Assembly: GCF_024642085.1 (NCBI RefSeq) | Contig: NZ_JAHEBV010000012.1 | Span: forward strand, 19,229-83,228 | Direction: 5' to 3' | DNA length: 64,000 nt | DNA from: Novosphingobium sp. | GTDB lineage: Bacteria > Pseudomonadota > Alphaproteobacteria > Sphingomonadales > Sphingomonadaceae | Program-made: the position numbers and the translations under genes | The notes under the pieces: model-generated | Database searches by the model: none | What the model was told of the DNA's origin: nothing | The model's input: only the letters and a program-made list of their open reading frames with translations | In this document: positions 18,031 to 27,015 of the stretch, in pieces | How positions within the stretch are numbered: position 1 is the first letter of the stretch | Layout: the number at the start of each line of letters is the position of its first letter

Positions 18031-18575
18031 AGATAGCAGTTCTTGGTTCCGGTGTGGCGCTTGGCCTGGCCTTGCCGGTTATTGCCCTGGCCGCGCCCAC
18101 AATCCCTTCCACTCCCGATCTGGGCAAGGCCGAAGGCCGTTGCCGCACGGGCGAAAGCGGCCCGGCGCTGCTGGTAAATGTTGGCGGCCTCAAAGACCGC
18201 AAGGGCACTCTCAAACTGGAAGTCTATCCTTCCAACGACACCGATTTCCTGGCTGATGACAACATCCTGGTTTCGGCCGGCAAGACGTTTCGCCGGGTTG
18301 AGCAACCGGTCAATGCCAGCGGCAATGTTCAGTTGTGCGTCCGCATTCCCGGGCCGGGCAGCTATAGCGTTTCGGTGCTGCATGACCGCGATGCCAACCG
18401 CAAGTTCGGCCTGTCGGTCGACGGGATCGGCTTTACTGGCAATCCCAAGCTCGGCATGCGCAAGCCCAAGGCAGCCGCTACCCGCGTCGTGGTGAATGGC
18501 AATGGTGTTTCGCAGACATCGGTCGTGATGAATTACCGCAAGGGGCTGATGAGCTTCGGGCCGCTGAACAACTGA
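18027..18575 (+). CDS. DUF2141 domain exported protein
   Basis: A 182-residue secreted protein. Residues 1-20 are a signal peptide (VLGSGVALGLALPVIALAAP). The rest is beta-rich, with LLVNVGGLKDRKGTLKLEVYP and YSVSVLHDRDANRKFGLSVDGIGFTGNP, the conserved core of DUF2141, a family of unknown function common in sphingomonads and Bacteroidetes. GTG start with AAGGAG seven bases upstream, overlapping the preceding stop. The operon setting with a membrane protein and a glycosyltransferase suggests an envelope role, not shown by sequence. Confidence 0.87.
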   Translation: MKIAVLGSGVALGLALPVIALAAPTIPSTPDLGKAEGRCRTGESGPALLVNVGGLKDRKGTLKLEVYPSNDTDFLADDNILVSAGKTFRRVEQPVNASGNVQLCVRIPGPGSYSVSVLHDRDANRKFGLSVDGIGFTGNPKLGMRKPKAAATRVVVNGNGVSQTSVVMNYRKGLMSFGPLNN

Positions 18576-18588
18576 CGTTCGGCAGAAC

Positions 18589-18594
18589 AGGGGG
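18589..18594 (+). promoter_or_regulatory. Shine-Dalgarno that fixes a TTG start
   Basis: AGGGGG six bases before a TTG codon at 18601. It supports initiation of the downstream glycosyltransferase at TTG; that start gives the expected N-terminus MRIVDVCAFYTPHGGG, and there is no in-frame ATG near it. Confidence 0.7.
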
Positions 18595-18600
18595 CACGCT

Positions 18601-19761
18601 TTGCGCATCGTCGATGTCTGCGCCTTCTACACACCGCATGGCGGCGGGGTGAAGACTTACGTCGAGCAGAAGCTGCGTCTGGGGCCCGAGCTGGGCCACG
18701 AGATCATCATTCTGGCCCCTGGCGACACGCGCGAGGTGATCGAACGCGGTCCGGGCGCCCGGATCGTCACATTGCCCAGCCCGCGCTTTCCGCTGGACCG
18801 CAAATACTGGTACTTCGCCGATGAAGAGGCGCTTCACGCCGAGCTTGACGCGCTCAGGCCCGATTTTGTCGAAGCGTCGTCGCCCTGGCGCAGCCCGTCT
18901 ATGGTCGCGCGCTGGGATGCGCCGGTGCCGCGCGCCCTGGTGATGCATGCCGATCCGCTTTCCGCCTATGCCTATCGCTGGTTCGAGCCGCTGTTCAGCC
19001 GCGAGCTGATCGATCGCCGTTTCAAGACCTTCTGGGAGCATATCCGCGAGTTGGGGCAAAGCTATGACCGGGTGGTTTGCGCCAGCCGCGAATTGAAGGA
19101 GCGGCTTGAAGCGGGCGGGGTGGCCAACACCGTGCTGCATCCGATGGGAGTGCAGGAAGGTTTGTTTTCAAAGGACCGCCGCGATCCCGAAGTGCGCCGC
19201 CGCTTGCTGGAACTGTGCGACCTGCCCGAAACCGCCACCCTGCTGATCGGGGTCGGCCGGCTATCCGCGGAAAAACGCTGGCCGATGGTGGTCGACGCGG
19301 TGATGGCCGCCAGCCACGATCATCCGATCGGGCTGGTCATCCTGGGCGATGGCAACAAGCGCAGCCGCATCGTGCGCGGCATTTTCGGCAATCCGCATAT
19401 TCGCCTGCTCGAACCGGAACGCGACCGTATCCGCTTTGCCACGATCCTGGCCAGCGCTGATGCGCTGATCCACGGCTGCGAGGCAGAGACATTCTGCCTG
19501 GGCGCGGCCGAAGCACGGGCCAGCGGCATTCCGGTGATCGTGCCCGATCGGGGCGGCGCAGCCGATCACGCCGCAGACGGAGCGGGTCTGACCTACACTG
19601 CCGGAAGCGCCGAAGCTGCGGCAGCGGCGATCCTGCGGTTGATTGACGGCCCGCCCCTGCCGCTGGAACAGGTCCCCCCCAGCGAAACGATGCGCGGGCA
19701 TTTTGACAAGCTGTTCGCAGACTATTGCGCGCTGGTTGAACTGCGCAAGGCTGCTGCCTGA
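18601..19761 (+). CDS. Family 4 glycosyltransferase (TTG start)
   Basis: A 386-residue GT-B glycosyltransferase. FYTPHGGGVKTYVEQKLRLG at the N-terminus is the GT4 glycine-rich loop; LIGVGRLSAEKRWPMVVDAV starts the donor domain, and CEAETFCLGAAEARASGIPVIVPDRGG carries the E-x7-E nucleotide-sugar motif. Cytoplasmic. It follows DUF2141 by 25 bases and closes the run aguA - DUF2334 - membrane protein - DUF2141 - GT. Its end lies six bases from the convergent MFS gene with no terminator between. Acceptor unknown; a mannosyl- or glucosyl-lipid product is possible but speculative. Confidence 0.9.
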   Translation: MRIVDVCAFYTPHGGGVKTYVEQKLRLGPELGHEIIILAPGDTREVIERGPGARIVTLPSPRFPLDRKYWYFADEEALHAELDALRPDFVEASSPWRSPSMVARWDAPVPRALVMHADPLSAYAYRWFEPLFSRELIDRRFKTFWEHIRELGQSYDRVVCASRELKERLEAGGVANTVLHPMGVQEGLFSKDRRDPEVRRRLLELCDLPETATLLIGVGRLSAEKRWPMVVDAVMAASHDHPIGLVILGDGNKRSRIVRGIFGNPHIRLLEPERDRIRFATILASADALIHGCEAETFCLGAAEARASGIPVIVPDRGGAADHAADGAGLTYTAGSAEAAAAAILRLIDGPPLPLEQVPPSETMRGHFDKLFADYCALVELRKAAA

Positions 19762-19767
19762 AAGAAG

Positions 19768-21279
19768 TCAGGCCTGCGCGCCAGCCGGGGCAGCGTCTTC
19801 GGGTACCTGCACACGGATCATCGCCAGGGCCGCAATCACCAGGGTTCCCGCAGCAAAGGCCATGGTCCAGATCGGCTGGCCGGGGAAGAACGCCTTCATG
19901 ATCGATCCCATGACGGTCGCGACCAGCAACTGCGGGATAACCACGAATACATTGAACAGCCCCATGTAGATTCCCAGCTTGGCCTGGGGCAGGCTGCTTG
20001 CCAGAATGGCATAAGGCATGGCCAGGATCGATGCCCAGGCGATGCCGACACCAATTTCGCTGATGATCAGCACCGATGGATCCCTGATCACGAAAAAGCT
20101 GGCATAGCCGGCAGCGCCCGCCAGCAGGCACGCCATGTGGGTCCGCGCCTTGCCCACTGCTTTCGAAAGGGCGGGGAGCAGGAACAGGGCGGCCAGAGCG
20201 GCCACGCCATTATAGACGGAAAACAGCACTCCTACCCAGTTGCCCGCTTCCTGAAACGGTGCGCTGTCCGGATTGGTTGAACCGAAATAACGCTGCGCGA
20301 CGATCGGTGTGGTGTTGATCCACATGATGAACAGCGCCGACCAACTGAAAAACTGCACCACGGCCAGCCGTTTCATGATCGGCGGCATGCCGGAAAAATC
20401 GCCGACGATGCTGGCCAGCATGCCCTGGCTGCGCCCCGCGCGGGCCAGCCGGATCGCAATATGGCTGATCAGGCCATAGCCGATCAGCAGCCCGGCCAGC
20501 AGGTATACTTCCTTTTCCAGCGCGAACCTCTGCGTGATTACTGCAAGCAAGGCCCCCGCCGCAATCCACCAGAACGATGGGCCGCTGCCGCGCGCTGCCA
20601 GTGCCGCTGCCGGATCTGCCGGTGTTTCGGCCGTGTCGCCGAACTGCGCCTGTTCAGCCGGCGAATATTCGCGCGTGGTCAGCACGGTCCACATGACCGA
20701 CGCGAACAGGGCAACGCCGCCGGCCCAGAAGGAATAGCGGACCGTATCGGGGATGCCGCCGCCTGGCGCTTCGTTGGCGACGCCGAAGTGATCGAGGAGA
20801 TAAGGGAACAATGATCCTACCACCGCGCCCACGCCGATGAACGCGGTCTGCACTGCATAGCCTGCGGTGTGCTGATCCTTGCGCAGCATATCGCCGACAA
20901 AGGCACGGAACGGCTCCATCGAAATGTTCAGGCTGGCGTCAAGCGTCCATAGCAGCAGGGCCGATGCGAGCAGCACCGGGCTTAACGGCATAAGCAGCAG
21001 CGACAGCGCCGCCAGCAAGGCACCGGCCACGAAGTAGGGCCGCCGCCGCCCGAACCGGCCAAGCCATGTGCGATCGCTGAGATGGCCGATCACTGGCTGC
21101 ACCAGCAGGCCGGTCAGCGGCGCCGCGATCCACAGCGCGGGAAGATCGTCCAGGCTGGCCCCCAGTGACTGGAACACCCGGCTCATGTTCGCATTCTGCA
21201 GCGCGAAGCCGATCTGGATCCCGAAAAAGCCGAAGCTGATATTCGCCAGCCCGGCCCAGTTCTGGCGGGGTTTTTCCAT
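19768..21279 (-). CDS. MFS sugar transporter, sucrose/maltose type (SLC45-like)
   Basis: A 503-residue, 12-helix major facilitator. [28 protein letters not shown] and the helix 2-3 loop [14 protein letters not shown] are the marks of the glycoside-pentoside/sucrose-proton symporter (SLC45, MalY-like) group. In Caulobacter and sphingomonads these carry maltose or sucrose across the inner membrane. A GGGAGAAGG site precedes the ATG. The upstream region has a 14-bp site (21342-21355) almost identical to one before the TonB receptor, tying it to the LacI regulon. I infer that it imports malto-oligosaccharides produced by the periplasmic glycosidases. Confidence 0.88.
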   Translation of the reverse strand: MEKPRQNWAGLANISFGFFGIQIGFALQNANMSRVFQSLGASLDDLPALWIAAPLTGLLVQPVIGHLSDRTWLGRFGRRRPYFVAGALLAALSLLLMPLSPVLLASALLLWTLDASLNISMEPFRAFVGDMLRKDQHTAGYAVQTAFIGVGAVVGSLFPYLLDHFGVANEAPGGGIPDTVRYSFWAGGVALFASVMWTVLTTREYSPAEQAQFGDTAETPADPAAALAARGSGPSFWWIAAGALLAVITQRFALEKEVYLLAGLLIGYGLISHIAIRLARAGRSQGMLASIVGDFSGMPPIMKRLAVVQFFSWSALFIMWINTTPIVAQRYFGSTNPDSAPFQEAGNWVGVLFSVYNGVAALAALFLLPALSKAVGKARTHMACLLAGAAGYASFFVIRDPSVLIISEIGVGIAWASILAMPYAILASSLPQAKLGIYMGLFNVFVVIPQLLVATVMGSIMKAFFPGQPIWTMAFAAGTLVIAALAMIRVQVPEDAAPAGAQA

Positions 21280-21341
21280 TGCTGTGCCTTCTCCCTAAGT
21301 GCCGCTGTGGCTTGCACGGCTGGGCTGCGCGCACAACAACT

Positions 21342-21355
21342 GCATACGAATACGT
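21342..21355. promoter_or_regulatory. Putative LacI-family operator upstream of the MFS gene
   Basis: GCATACGAATACGT lies 63-76 bases before the start codon of the transporter. Twelve of its fourteen bases match the reverse complement of the site at 22561-22574 (GCATACGTATACGC). Shared near-palindromes at two promoters flanking a lacI-type gene are typical of its operator. Confidence 0.55.
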
Positions 21356-21380
21356 TGGGGCTGGTTGATGGAAAAGCCGG

Positions 21381-22415
21381 TCACCCCACGGTGCTGCGCC
21401 GGACGATCAGCTGGGTGGGCAGCGACGTGTTGGGGATCGGCCGGTCTTCGATCTGGGCAAGCAGGGTTTCGATCAGCAGGTCGCCGGCCTGGCGAAGGTC
21501 CTGCATGACCGTGGTCAGCGGCGGATTGGTCATGCTGGCGGCGGGCTGGTTGTCAAAACCGACCACTGCAACGTCTTCTGGAATGCGCAGCCCCGCTGCG
21601 GCCAGTGCACGCATCGCCCCGATCGCAATAAGGTCGCTGGCAGCAAATATCGCGTCAAAACCGGCATTTCTGGCCAGCAAGTCCTCCACTGCGCGCTGGC
21701 CGTCATCCTCGAAACTGACGCCGCCGCGTAACAGGGCCGGATCGGCGGCGAAGCCAGCGTCGGTCAGTGCCGAACACAGCCCGCGATAGCGCTCGGCGAA
21801 CTCGGGGTAATGCTCGTCCGCCTGGCCGATGAACGCGATGCGCTTGCATCCCAGGGACAGCAAGTGCTCTCCCGCACTGCGCCCCGCACCGAAATTGTCG
21901 GACCCCACGGTGGCCCCGATGTTGTCGTCGCTGACCGAACCCCAGCGCACGAAATAGGTGCCCTGGCGGACCAGGTTGGCCAGCCGGCTTTCGTACAGGG
22001 TGTAATCTCCATAACCCAGCAGGATCAGCCCATCGGCGCGGTGACTGTCCTGGTAACGGGTGTGCCAGTCATCTTCCATCTTCTGGAACGAGATCAGCAG
22101 GTCAAACCCCTTGTTGGCGCAGGCGTGGGTGATCGAACCCAGCATCGAGAGGAAGAAGGGATTGATCTTTGAATCTTCGGGCGTCTGCTCTTCAAAAAAC
22201 AGCAGGGCGATGGTGTTGGCACGCTGCGAGCGGAGCGACGACGCGTTCTTGTCGACCGAATAATTAAGCTCGCGGGCAATCTCCTCGATCCGCTGGCGGG
22301 TAGCCAGACTGACGGATCGCGACCCGCGCAGCGCGCGGCTGACCGTGGGCTGCGATACTCCGGCGATATAGGCGATGTCGAAGCTTGTGGGCTTGTTCGA
22401 CCGTTTGCGCCCCAT
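21381..22415 (-). CDS. LacI family transcriptional regulator
   Basis: A 344-residue repressor. The helix-turn-helix at residues 8-30 reads FDIAYIAGVSQPTVSRALRG, followed by hinge and periplasmic-binding-protein-like effector domain (ALLFFEEQTPEDSKINPFFLSMLGSI, then DAIFAASDLIAIGAMRALAAAG and VGFDNQPAASMTNPPLTTV). The ATG at 22415 is preceded by GGGAGG; the frame upstream of it is spurious. It is divergent from the TonB receptor operon and lies just downstream of the MFS promoter, so it most likely regulates both through the 14-bp sites. The effector is probably maltose, glucose or a related sugar (inference). Confidence 0.93.
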   Translation of the reverse strand: MGRKRSNKPTSFDIAYIAGVSQPTVSRALRGSRSVSLATRQRIEEIARELNYSVDKNASSLRSQRANTIALLFFEEQTPEDSKINPFFLSMLGSITHACANKGFDLLISFQKMEDDWHTRYQDSHRADGLILLGYGDYTLYESRLANLVRQGTYFVRWGSVSDDNIGATVGSDNFGAGRSAGEHLLSLGCKRIAFIGQADEHYPEFAERYRGLCSALTDAGFAADPALLRGGVSFEDDGQRAVEDLLARNAGFDAIFAASDLIAIGAMRALAAAGLRIPEDVAVVGFDNQPAASMTNPPLTTVMQDLRQAGDLLIETLLAQIEDRPIPNTSLPTQLIVRRSTVG

Positions 22416-22560
22416 GGACACCTCCCTCGCGTCCATCCGGCGGCAGCGCTTGGCGGTCAGACTAATGCGGAGCGGCGCTTCCCGCAATCGTGCTTGCGTC
22501 CGGGTTGCATTGGCGCACGGGCGTGGCATCGCGGCCACAGCATGGGGCAATGCATAGTAT

Positions 22561-22574
22561 GCGTATACGTATGC
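22561..22574. promoter_or_regulatory. Putative LacI-family operator upstream of the TonB receptor
   Basis: GCGTATACGTATGC, containing the perfect 8-bp palindromes CGTATACG and ATACGTAT, about 135 bases before the receptor start and 146 bases before lacI. It matches the site before the MFS gene in 12 of 14 positions when reverse-complemented, and is flanked by an additional ATGCATAGTATGC. Confidence 0.55.
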
Positions 22575-22709
22575 CTTCTATCCGCGGGAACACAGCCGGA
22601 CGTAATGGCGCAGCTGACGACACTGCAAGTCATTGCCGCGCGTCACATTAAAAAAGGGCCATCTCGCCGGGGCTCGGGGAATACCGGCAAGGTTTTGGGA
22701 GAGTTCACT

Positions 22710-25439
22710 GTGGCACTTCGCACCCGTATTCACGGCGCGCTTGGCGTATCCGCCCTGGCGCTGACCGCATCCGCCCTGGCGCTGCCAGTCGCCGCCATGG
22801 CGCAGGACGCCGCTTCGGCTGCCGATGATCAGGCGACAGGCGATGAAATCGTCGTTACCGGCTTCCGCGCTTCGCTGCAAAGCGCCACCGCGATCAAGAA
22901 GCGCACCGAAACGGTGGTCGAATCAGTCAACGCCGAAGACATCGGTAAGCTCCCCGACAACTCGATCGGCGAATCGATCGCCCGCCTGCCCGGTCTTGCT
23001 GCCCAGCGCAGCAACGGCCGCGCCAACATCATCTCGATCCGCGGTTTCGGTCCGGATTTCTCCTCGACCACGCTCAACGGGCGTGAACAGACCACCACCA
23101 ACGACAGCCGCGCGGTTGAGTTCGACCAGTTCCCGTCGGAAATCCTGGCAGGCGTCGATGTCTACAAGACCGCGCAGGCCGATCACACCGCCGGCGGCCT
23201 TGTCGGTACGATCAACATGCGCACGATCCGCCCGCTTGATGTGAGCAAGCGCGTGATCGCGGTTGGCGCACGCGGAACGGTGGTTGACCAGAAGGTCATC
23301 CCGACCACCACCAACAAGGGTTATCGGGTTTACGCAACCTACGTTGACAAGTTTGCCGATGACACGATGGGCATTGCCCTGTCGGCCGCCTATTCGGATG
23401 AACCGTACCACACCCGCGACTGGAACGCCTGGGGTTACGGCGGCTACGGCACCAACCAGTACGGCATCAGCGGCGTCAAGACCTGGGAAGAAGCATCGCG
23501 TCTCAAGCGGCTTGGCCTGAACGGCACGTTCCAGGCCCAGCTTGGAGATCAGCTGACCCTGACACTCGACGGCTTCTATTCGCGCTTTAACGAAAAGCTC
23601 GACCAGAAGGGCTTCGAAATGCCGATCCTGTGCTGCGGTTCGACGGTGACGGGGTTCACTCCGGGCACAGTCAACAGCTACAACATTGGCGGATCGACAG
23701 TGCCGATCGGCCTGGTGACAGCCGCGACCTGGACCGGCCGCCCGATCATCGAGAACTACGCCACCGACAACAAGAACGATACCTATTCGTTCGCTGGCAA
23801 CCTCAAGTGGGACAACGACAACGGCACCCGCGCCCTGCTCGACGTGAGCTGGTCGCGCACCGACCGCTACCAGGACCGGCTTGAAACCATTGCGGGCTTG
23901 GGCCGAAACCTCGACACCTCGGTCGGACCGGTTTCCAGCTGGGGCGGCACGTTCGGCTACACCCTGACCGACAACAACGCTTTGCTGTTCACCAGCAATT
24001 TCAACGGGGCGAACCCGGCGCTGGTGCTGACCGACGTGCAGGGCTGGTCGGGCGGGACCAACCAGGCAGGTTACGACAAAATCCGCAAGAGCAAGGATGA
24101 CCTGAAGGAAATCCGGGCCGAGATCGAACAGGATATTGGCGGCGGCTTCCTGAAAGCGATCAAGGTTGGCGTTGACCATACCTATCGCAAAAAGACCCTG
24201 ACCCAGGACGAAGCGTTCCTGACGCCGCCCGCGGGCGTCGACGGTGTCGTCGTCCCCAGCAACCTGCTGCTGACCCCGGTCCAGCTTGATCGCGGATTTG
24301 GTCCGATCCTGTCTTACGATCCGCGCACGCTGGTTCCAAACAAGGTGCTGCTATACGTTCCGAACCCTTATGGCGCGTCGCAAGCCTATGACATCAGCGA
24401 AGATGTCTGGACACCTTACGGCATGGCATCGTTTGATTCCGATCTGGGCAACGGCAACACGCTGACCGGCAATATCGGTGTTCAGGCCATCCACACTAGT
24501 GTGGTCTCAAGCGGCGCGGTCAACCCGACCGTCACCGACAAGTACTGGATGGTGCTGCCCAGCCTCAACCTTAACTTCCGTACGCCCAATGACATGGTTG
24601 TGCGCTTTGCCGCATCGCAGGAAATGATGCGTCCGCGCCTGCCGCAGATGAACAACATCATCGGATTTGGCGTGAACAATGCCTTCACCCCGCCAATCTA
24701 CACCGGCGGCGGCGGCAACCCTACGCTGCGCCCCTACAAGGCGACCGCTCTTGACCTGAGTGTCGAAAAATACTTCGCCAACAAGGGCTACGTTGCGGTC
24801 CAGCTGTATTACAAGCATCTGAACACTTACATCGATCCGAGTGCGAACGTCACCGACTTCGACTATTCGCGCTTCCCGATCCCGGCAGGACAGGTTCCGT
24901 CTTCGCCGATCGGTATCTTCAGCGGCCCGGTCAACACCAAGGGCGGCTGGATCATGGGCGGCGAACTGGCCGGTACCTTGCCGTTCGACGTGTTTACCTC
25001 GGCATTGAGCGGGTTCGGCGTCACCGGCGGTCTGGGATACACCGAAACCAAGGCGTTCGACGCCAAGGGTAACGCGTCAACCATCCCGGGATACTCAAAG
25101 TGGGTCGCCAGCCTGACCGCGTTCTACGAAAACGGCGGCTTCAACCTGCGCGGATCGATGCGTTACCGGTCAAGCTTCCTGGGTGATTTCGCGCTGTTCA
25201 GCGGCGGTCTGGATCGCCAGGCTGTTCTGGCCGAAACCGTTTACGATGCGCAGATCGGGTATGACTTCCCTGAAAGTTCGTCGCTGCACGGGCTGTCTCT
25301 GTACCTTCAAGGCCAGAACCTAACCAACGAGCGTCAGGCAACCCTGGCTGAAATAAACGGGGCTGGCGTGCCGGATGCCTGGCTGAAATATCAGACCTAT
25401 GGCCGCCGTTATCTGGCGGGCTTTACCTACAAGTTCTGA
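22710..25439 (+). CDS. TonB-dependent receptor, carbohydrate type
   Basis: A 909-residue outer-membrane receptor that takes up a ligand with TonB energy. Signal peptide at residues 1-31 ending AMAQ, TonB-box-like DEIVVTG, plug domain with AEDIGKLPDNSIGESIARLPGL and IISIRGFGPDFSSTTLNGRE (the signature of the TIGR01782 Caulobacter/Xanthomonas group), then a beta barrel ending in aromatic-terminated AGFTYKF. The start is a GTG at 22710 with GGGAGAG six bases upstream; a frame reaching back to 22494 has no signal and no site. Heads the alpha-glucan operon; ligand inferred to be malto-oligosaccharide from the neighbours. Confidence 0.95.
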   Translation: MALRTRIHGALGVSALALTASALALPVAAMAQDAASAADDQATGDEIVVTGFRASLQSATAIKKRTETVVESVNAEDIGKLPDNSIGESIARLPGLAAQRSNGRANIISIRGFGPDFSSTTLNGREQTTTNDSRAVEFDQFPSEILAGVDVYKTAQADHTAGGLVGTINMRTIRPLDVSKRVIAVGARGTVVDQKVIPTTTNKGYRVYATYVDKFADDTMGIALSAAYSDEPYHTRDWNAWGYGGYGTNQYGISGVKTWEEASRLKRLGLNGTFQAQLGDQLTLTLDGFYSRFNEKLDQKGFEMPILCCGSTVTGFTPGTVNSYNIGGSTVPIGLVTAATWTGRPIIENYATDNKNDTYSFAGNLKWDNDNGTRALLDVSWSRTDRYQDRLETIAGLGRNLDTSVGPVSSWGGTFGYTLTDNNALLFTSNFNGANPALVLTDVQGWSGGTNQAGYDKIRKSKDDLKEIRAEIEQDIGGGFLKAIKVGVDHTYRKKTLTQDEAFLTPPAGVDGVVVPSNLLLTPVQLDRGFGPILSYDPRTLVPNKVLLYVPNPYGASQAYDISEDVWTPYGMASFDSDLGNGNTLTGNIGVQAIHTSVVSSGAVNPTVTDKYWMVLPSLNLNFRTPNDMVVRFAASQEMMRPRLPQMNNIIGFGVNNAFTPPIYTGGGGNPTLRPYKATALDLSVEKYFANKGYVAVQLYYKHLNTYIDPSANVTDFDYSRFPIPAGQVPSSPIGIFSGPVNTKGGWIMGGELAGTLPFDVFTSALSGFGVTGGLGYTETKAFDAKGNASTIPGYSKWVASLTAFYENGGFNLRGSMRYRSSFLGDFALFSGGLDRQAVLAETVYDAQIGYDFPESSSLHGLSLYLQGQNLTNERQATLAEINGAGVPDAWLKYQTYGRRYLAGFTYKF

Positions 25440-25447
25440 TACCATGA

Positions 25448-25476
25448 GGGTTCCGCCGGATCGTCCGGCGGAACCC
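25448..25476 (+). terminator. 13-bp perfect stem-loop between TonB receptor and downstream genes
   Basis: A perfect 13-bp GC-rich inverted repeat (5' arm 25448-25460, loop TCG, 3' arm 25464-25476) nine bases after the receptor stop. There is no T run after it and the next gene starts 22 bases later, so it is more likely a partial terminator or a 3' stabiliser that lets the receptor message exceed that of the enzymes. Confidence 0.6.
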
Positions 25477-25497
25477 CTTCATAGGAGCAGGCTTGCC

Positions 25498-27015
25498 ATG
25501 AGCGACGCGCCGCGCCTGGAGTTCGTGATCGCCGGCGGCGGAACCGCCGGATGGATTGCCGCCGCCACCCTGGCGCGGTTCCTGGGCGATTGCGCCGCGA
25601 TCACGCTGGTTGAATCCGATGAAATCGGCACGGTGGGCGTCGGTGAAGCGACCATCCCGCAAATCCACAATTTGCTGGTCGGTCTTGGCATCGACCAGGG
25701 CGATTTTCTGCGCGCTACCAATGCCAGCTTCAAACTGGGGATCGAGTTTGCCGGCTGGCTGCGCGAGGGTGACAGTTACATCCATTCGTTCGGTACGGTC
25801 GGGCGCGGGGTCGGGCTGATCCCGTTCCGCCAGCTGTGGCTGCGCGGGCGGGCATTGGGCCAGGCGGGCGACTTTGGCAATTACAGCCCCAACGTTGCCG
25901 CTGCGCACGAAGACCGGTTCGGGATTGGCGGCAATGCTGATGGTTCGGCGCCCGATCTGGCCTATGCCTATCACCTTGATGCCACGCTGTTTGCACAGAT
26001 GCTGCGCGATTATGCCACGCAGCGGGGGGTCCGCCGGGTCGAAGGCAAGATCGTGTCGGCAGAACGTGACAGCAACAGCGGCAATATCACGGCGCTTCAG
26101 CTTGACGCGGATCGCCGTATCGCCGGAAACCTGTTTATTGACTGCACCGGCTTTCGCAGCCTGCTGCTGGGCGATGCCCTGCAGGTGCCTTTCACCGACT
26201 GGACACAGTGGTTGCCGTGCGACACCGCGCTGGCAGTGCCAAGTGAACCGGGGCCGCGCTTTCGCCCTTACACGCAATCGCTTGCCCGTCCGGCCGGATG
26301 GCAATGGCGCATTCCGCTGCAGCATCGCACAGGCAACGGCCACGTGTTCTGCTCGGCGTTCATGGACCAGGAACAGGCGAGCGCGGTGCTGCTGGAAAAC
26401 CTTGAAGGCAAGCCATTGGCCGATCCGCGTCCGATCCGGTTCACCACCGGGCACCGGCGCGAATACTGGTCGCACAACTGCATAGCTCTGGGGCTGGCCG
26501 CCGGGTTCATGGAGCCGCTGGAATCGACCAGCATCCACCTGGTGCAATCGGGCATCGCGCGCCTGCTTAACCTGTTGCCGCGCGATCTGACCGATTGCGC
26601 GGTGGCGCGTGCCATGTTCAACCGCCAATCGACCACCGAGTGGGAACACGTCCGCGACTTTCTGGTGCTGCATTACGTTGCCAATCAGCGCATGGGCGAT
26701 CCATTCTGGGATCATTGCCGCACGATGGCGATCCCTGATGGACTGGCCGAAAAGATTGCGCTGTTCCAGGCCAGCGGCCTGTTCGTGCGCGAGGAGGACG
26801 AGCTGTTCCTTGATGACAGCTGGGGCCAGGTGATGATCGGACAAGGGATCGTGCCAAGCGGCTGGTCGCCGCTGGCCGACAATGTTCCGGGTGAGGATAT
26901 CGGGCCTTTCCTGTCCAGCCTTGCGCGGTCCTGCACCGCGCGCGCGCAGGCGCTGCCGCGCCACAGGGACTTTATTGCCCGGATGACGGGCCAGAAGATC
27001 GGACTGCCATCATGA
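25498..27015 (+). CDS. Flavin-dependent tryptophan-halogenase-like protein 1
   Basis: A 505-residue member of the FAD-dependent halogenase family (PF04820). FAD-binding GGGTAGWIAA (residues 13-22), the conserved W-x-W-x-I-P motif (W267, W269), Lys79 in FKLGIEF equivalent to the catalytic Lys79 of PrnA, and EPLESTS with Glu341 at the place of PrnA Glu346. The chloride-contact Thr-Gly of PrnA is Thr343-Ser344 here. True halogenases need a flavin reductase, which is absent. It overlaps the amylase gene by four bases (ATGA), so it is a working part of the sugar operon. Halogenation of tryptophan is unlikely; the real role in these TonB loci is unknown. Confidence 0.9.
   Translation: MSDAPRLEFVIAGGGTAGWIAAATLARFLGDCAAITLVESDEIGTVGVGEATIPQIHNLLVGLGIDQGDFLRATNASFKLGIEFAGWLREGDSYIHSFGTVGRGVGLIPFRQLWLRGRALGQAGDFGNYSPNVAAAHEDRFGIGGNADGSAPDLAYAYHLDATLFAQMLRDYATQRGVRRVEGKIVSAERDSNSGNITALQLDADRRIAGNLFIDCTGFRSLLLGDALQVPFTDWTQWLPCDTALAVPSEPGPRFRPYTQSLARPAGWQWRIPLQHRTGNGHVFCSAFMDQEQASAVLLENLEGKPLADPRPIRFTTGHRREYWSHNCIALGLAAGFMEPLESTSIHLVQSGIARLLNLLPRDLTDCAVARAMFNRQSTTEWEHVRDFLVLHYVANQRMGDPFWDHCRTMAIPDGLAEKIALFQASGLFVREEDELFLDDSWGQVMIGQGIVPSGWSPLADNVPGEDIGPFLSSLARSCTARAQALPRHRDFIARMTGQKIGLPS

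Noticed and set aside
25423..26964. 513-codon minus-strand open frame over halogenase-like 1
   Set aside because: The plus strand encodes conserved FAD and W-x-W-x-I-P motifs; the antisense translation is Arg/Gln-rich with no domain.
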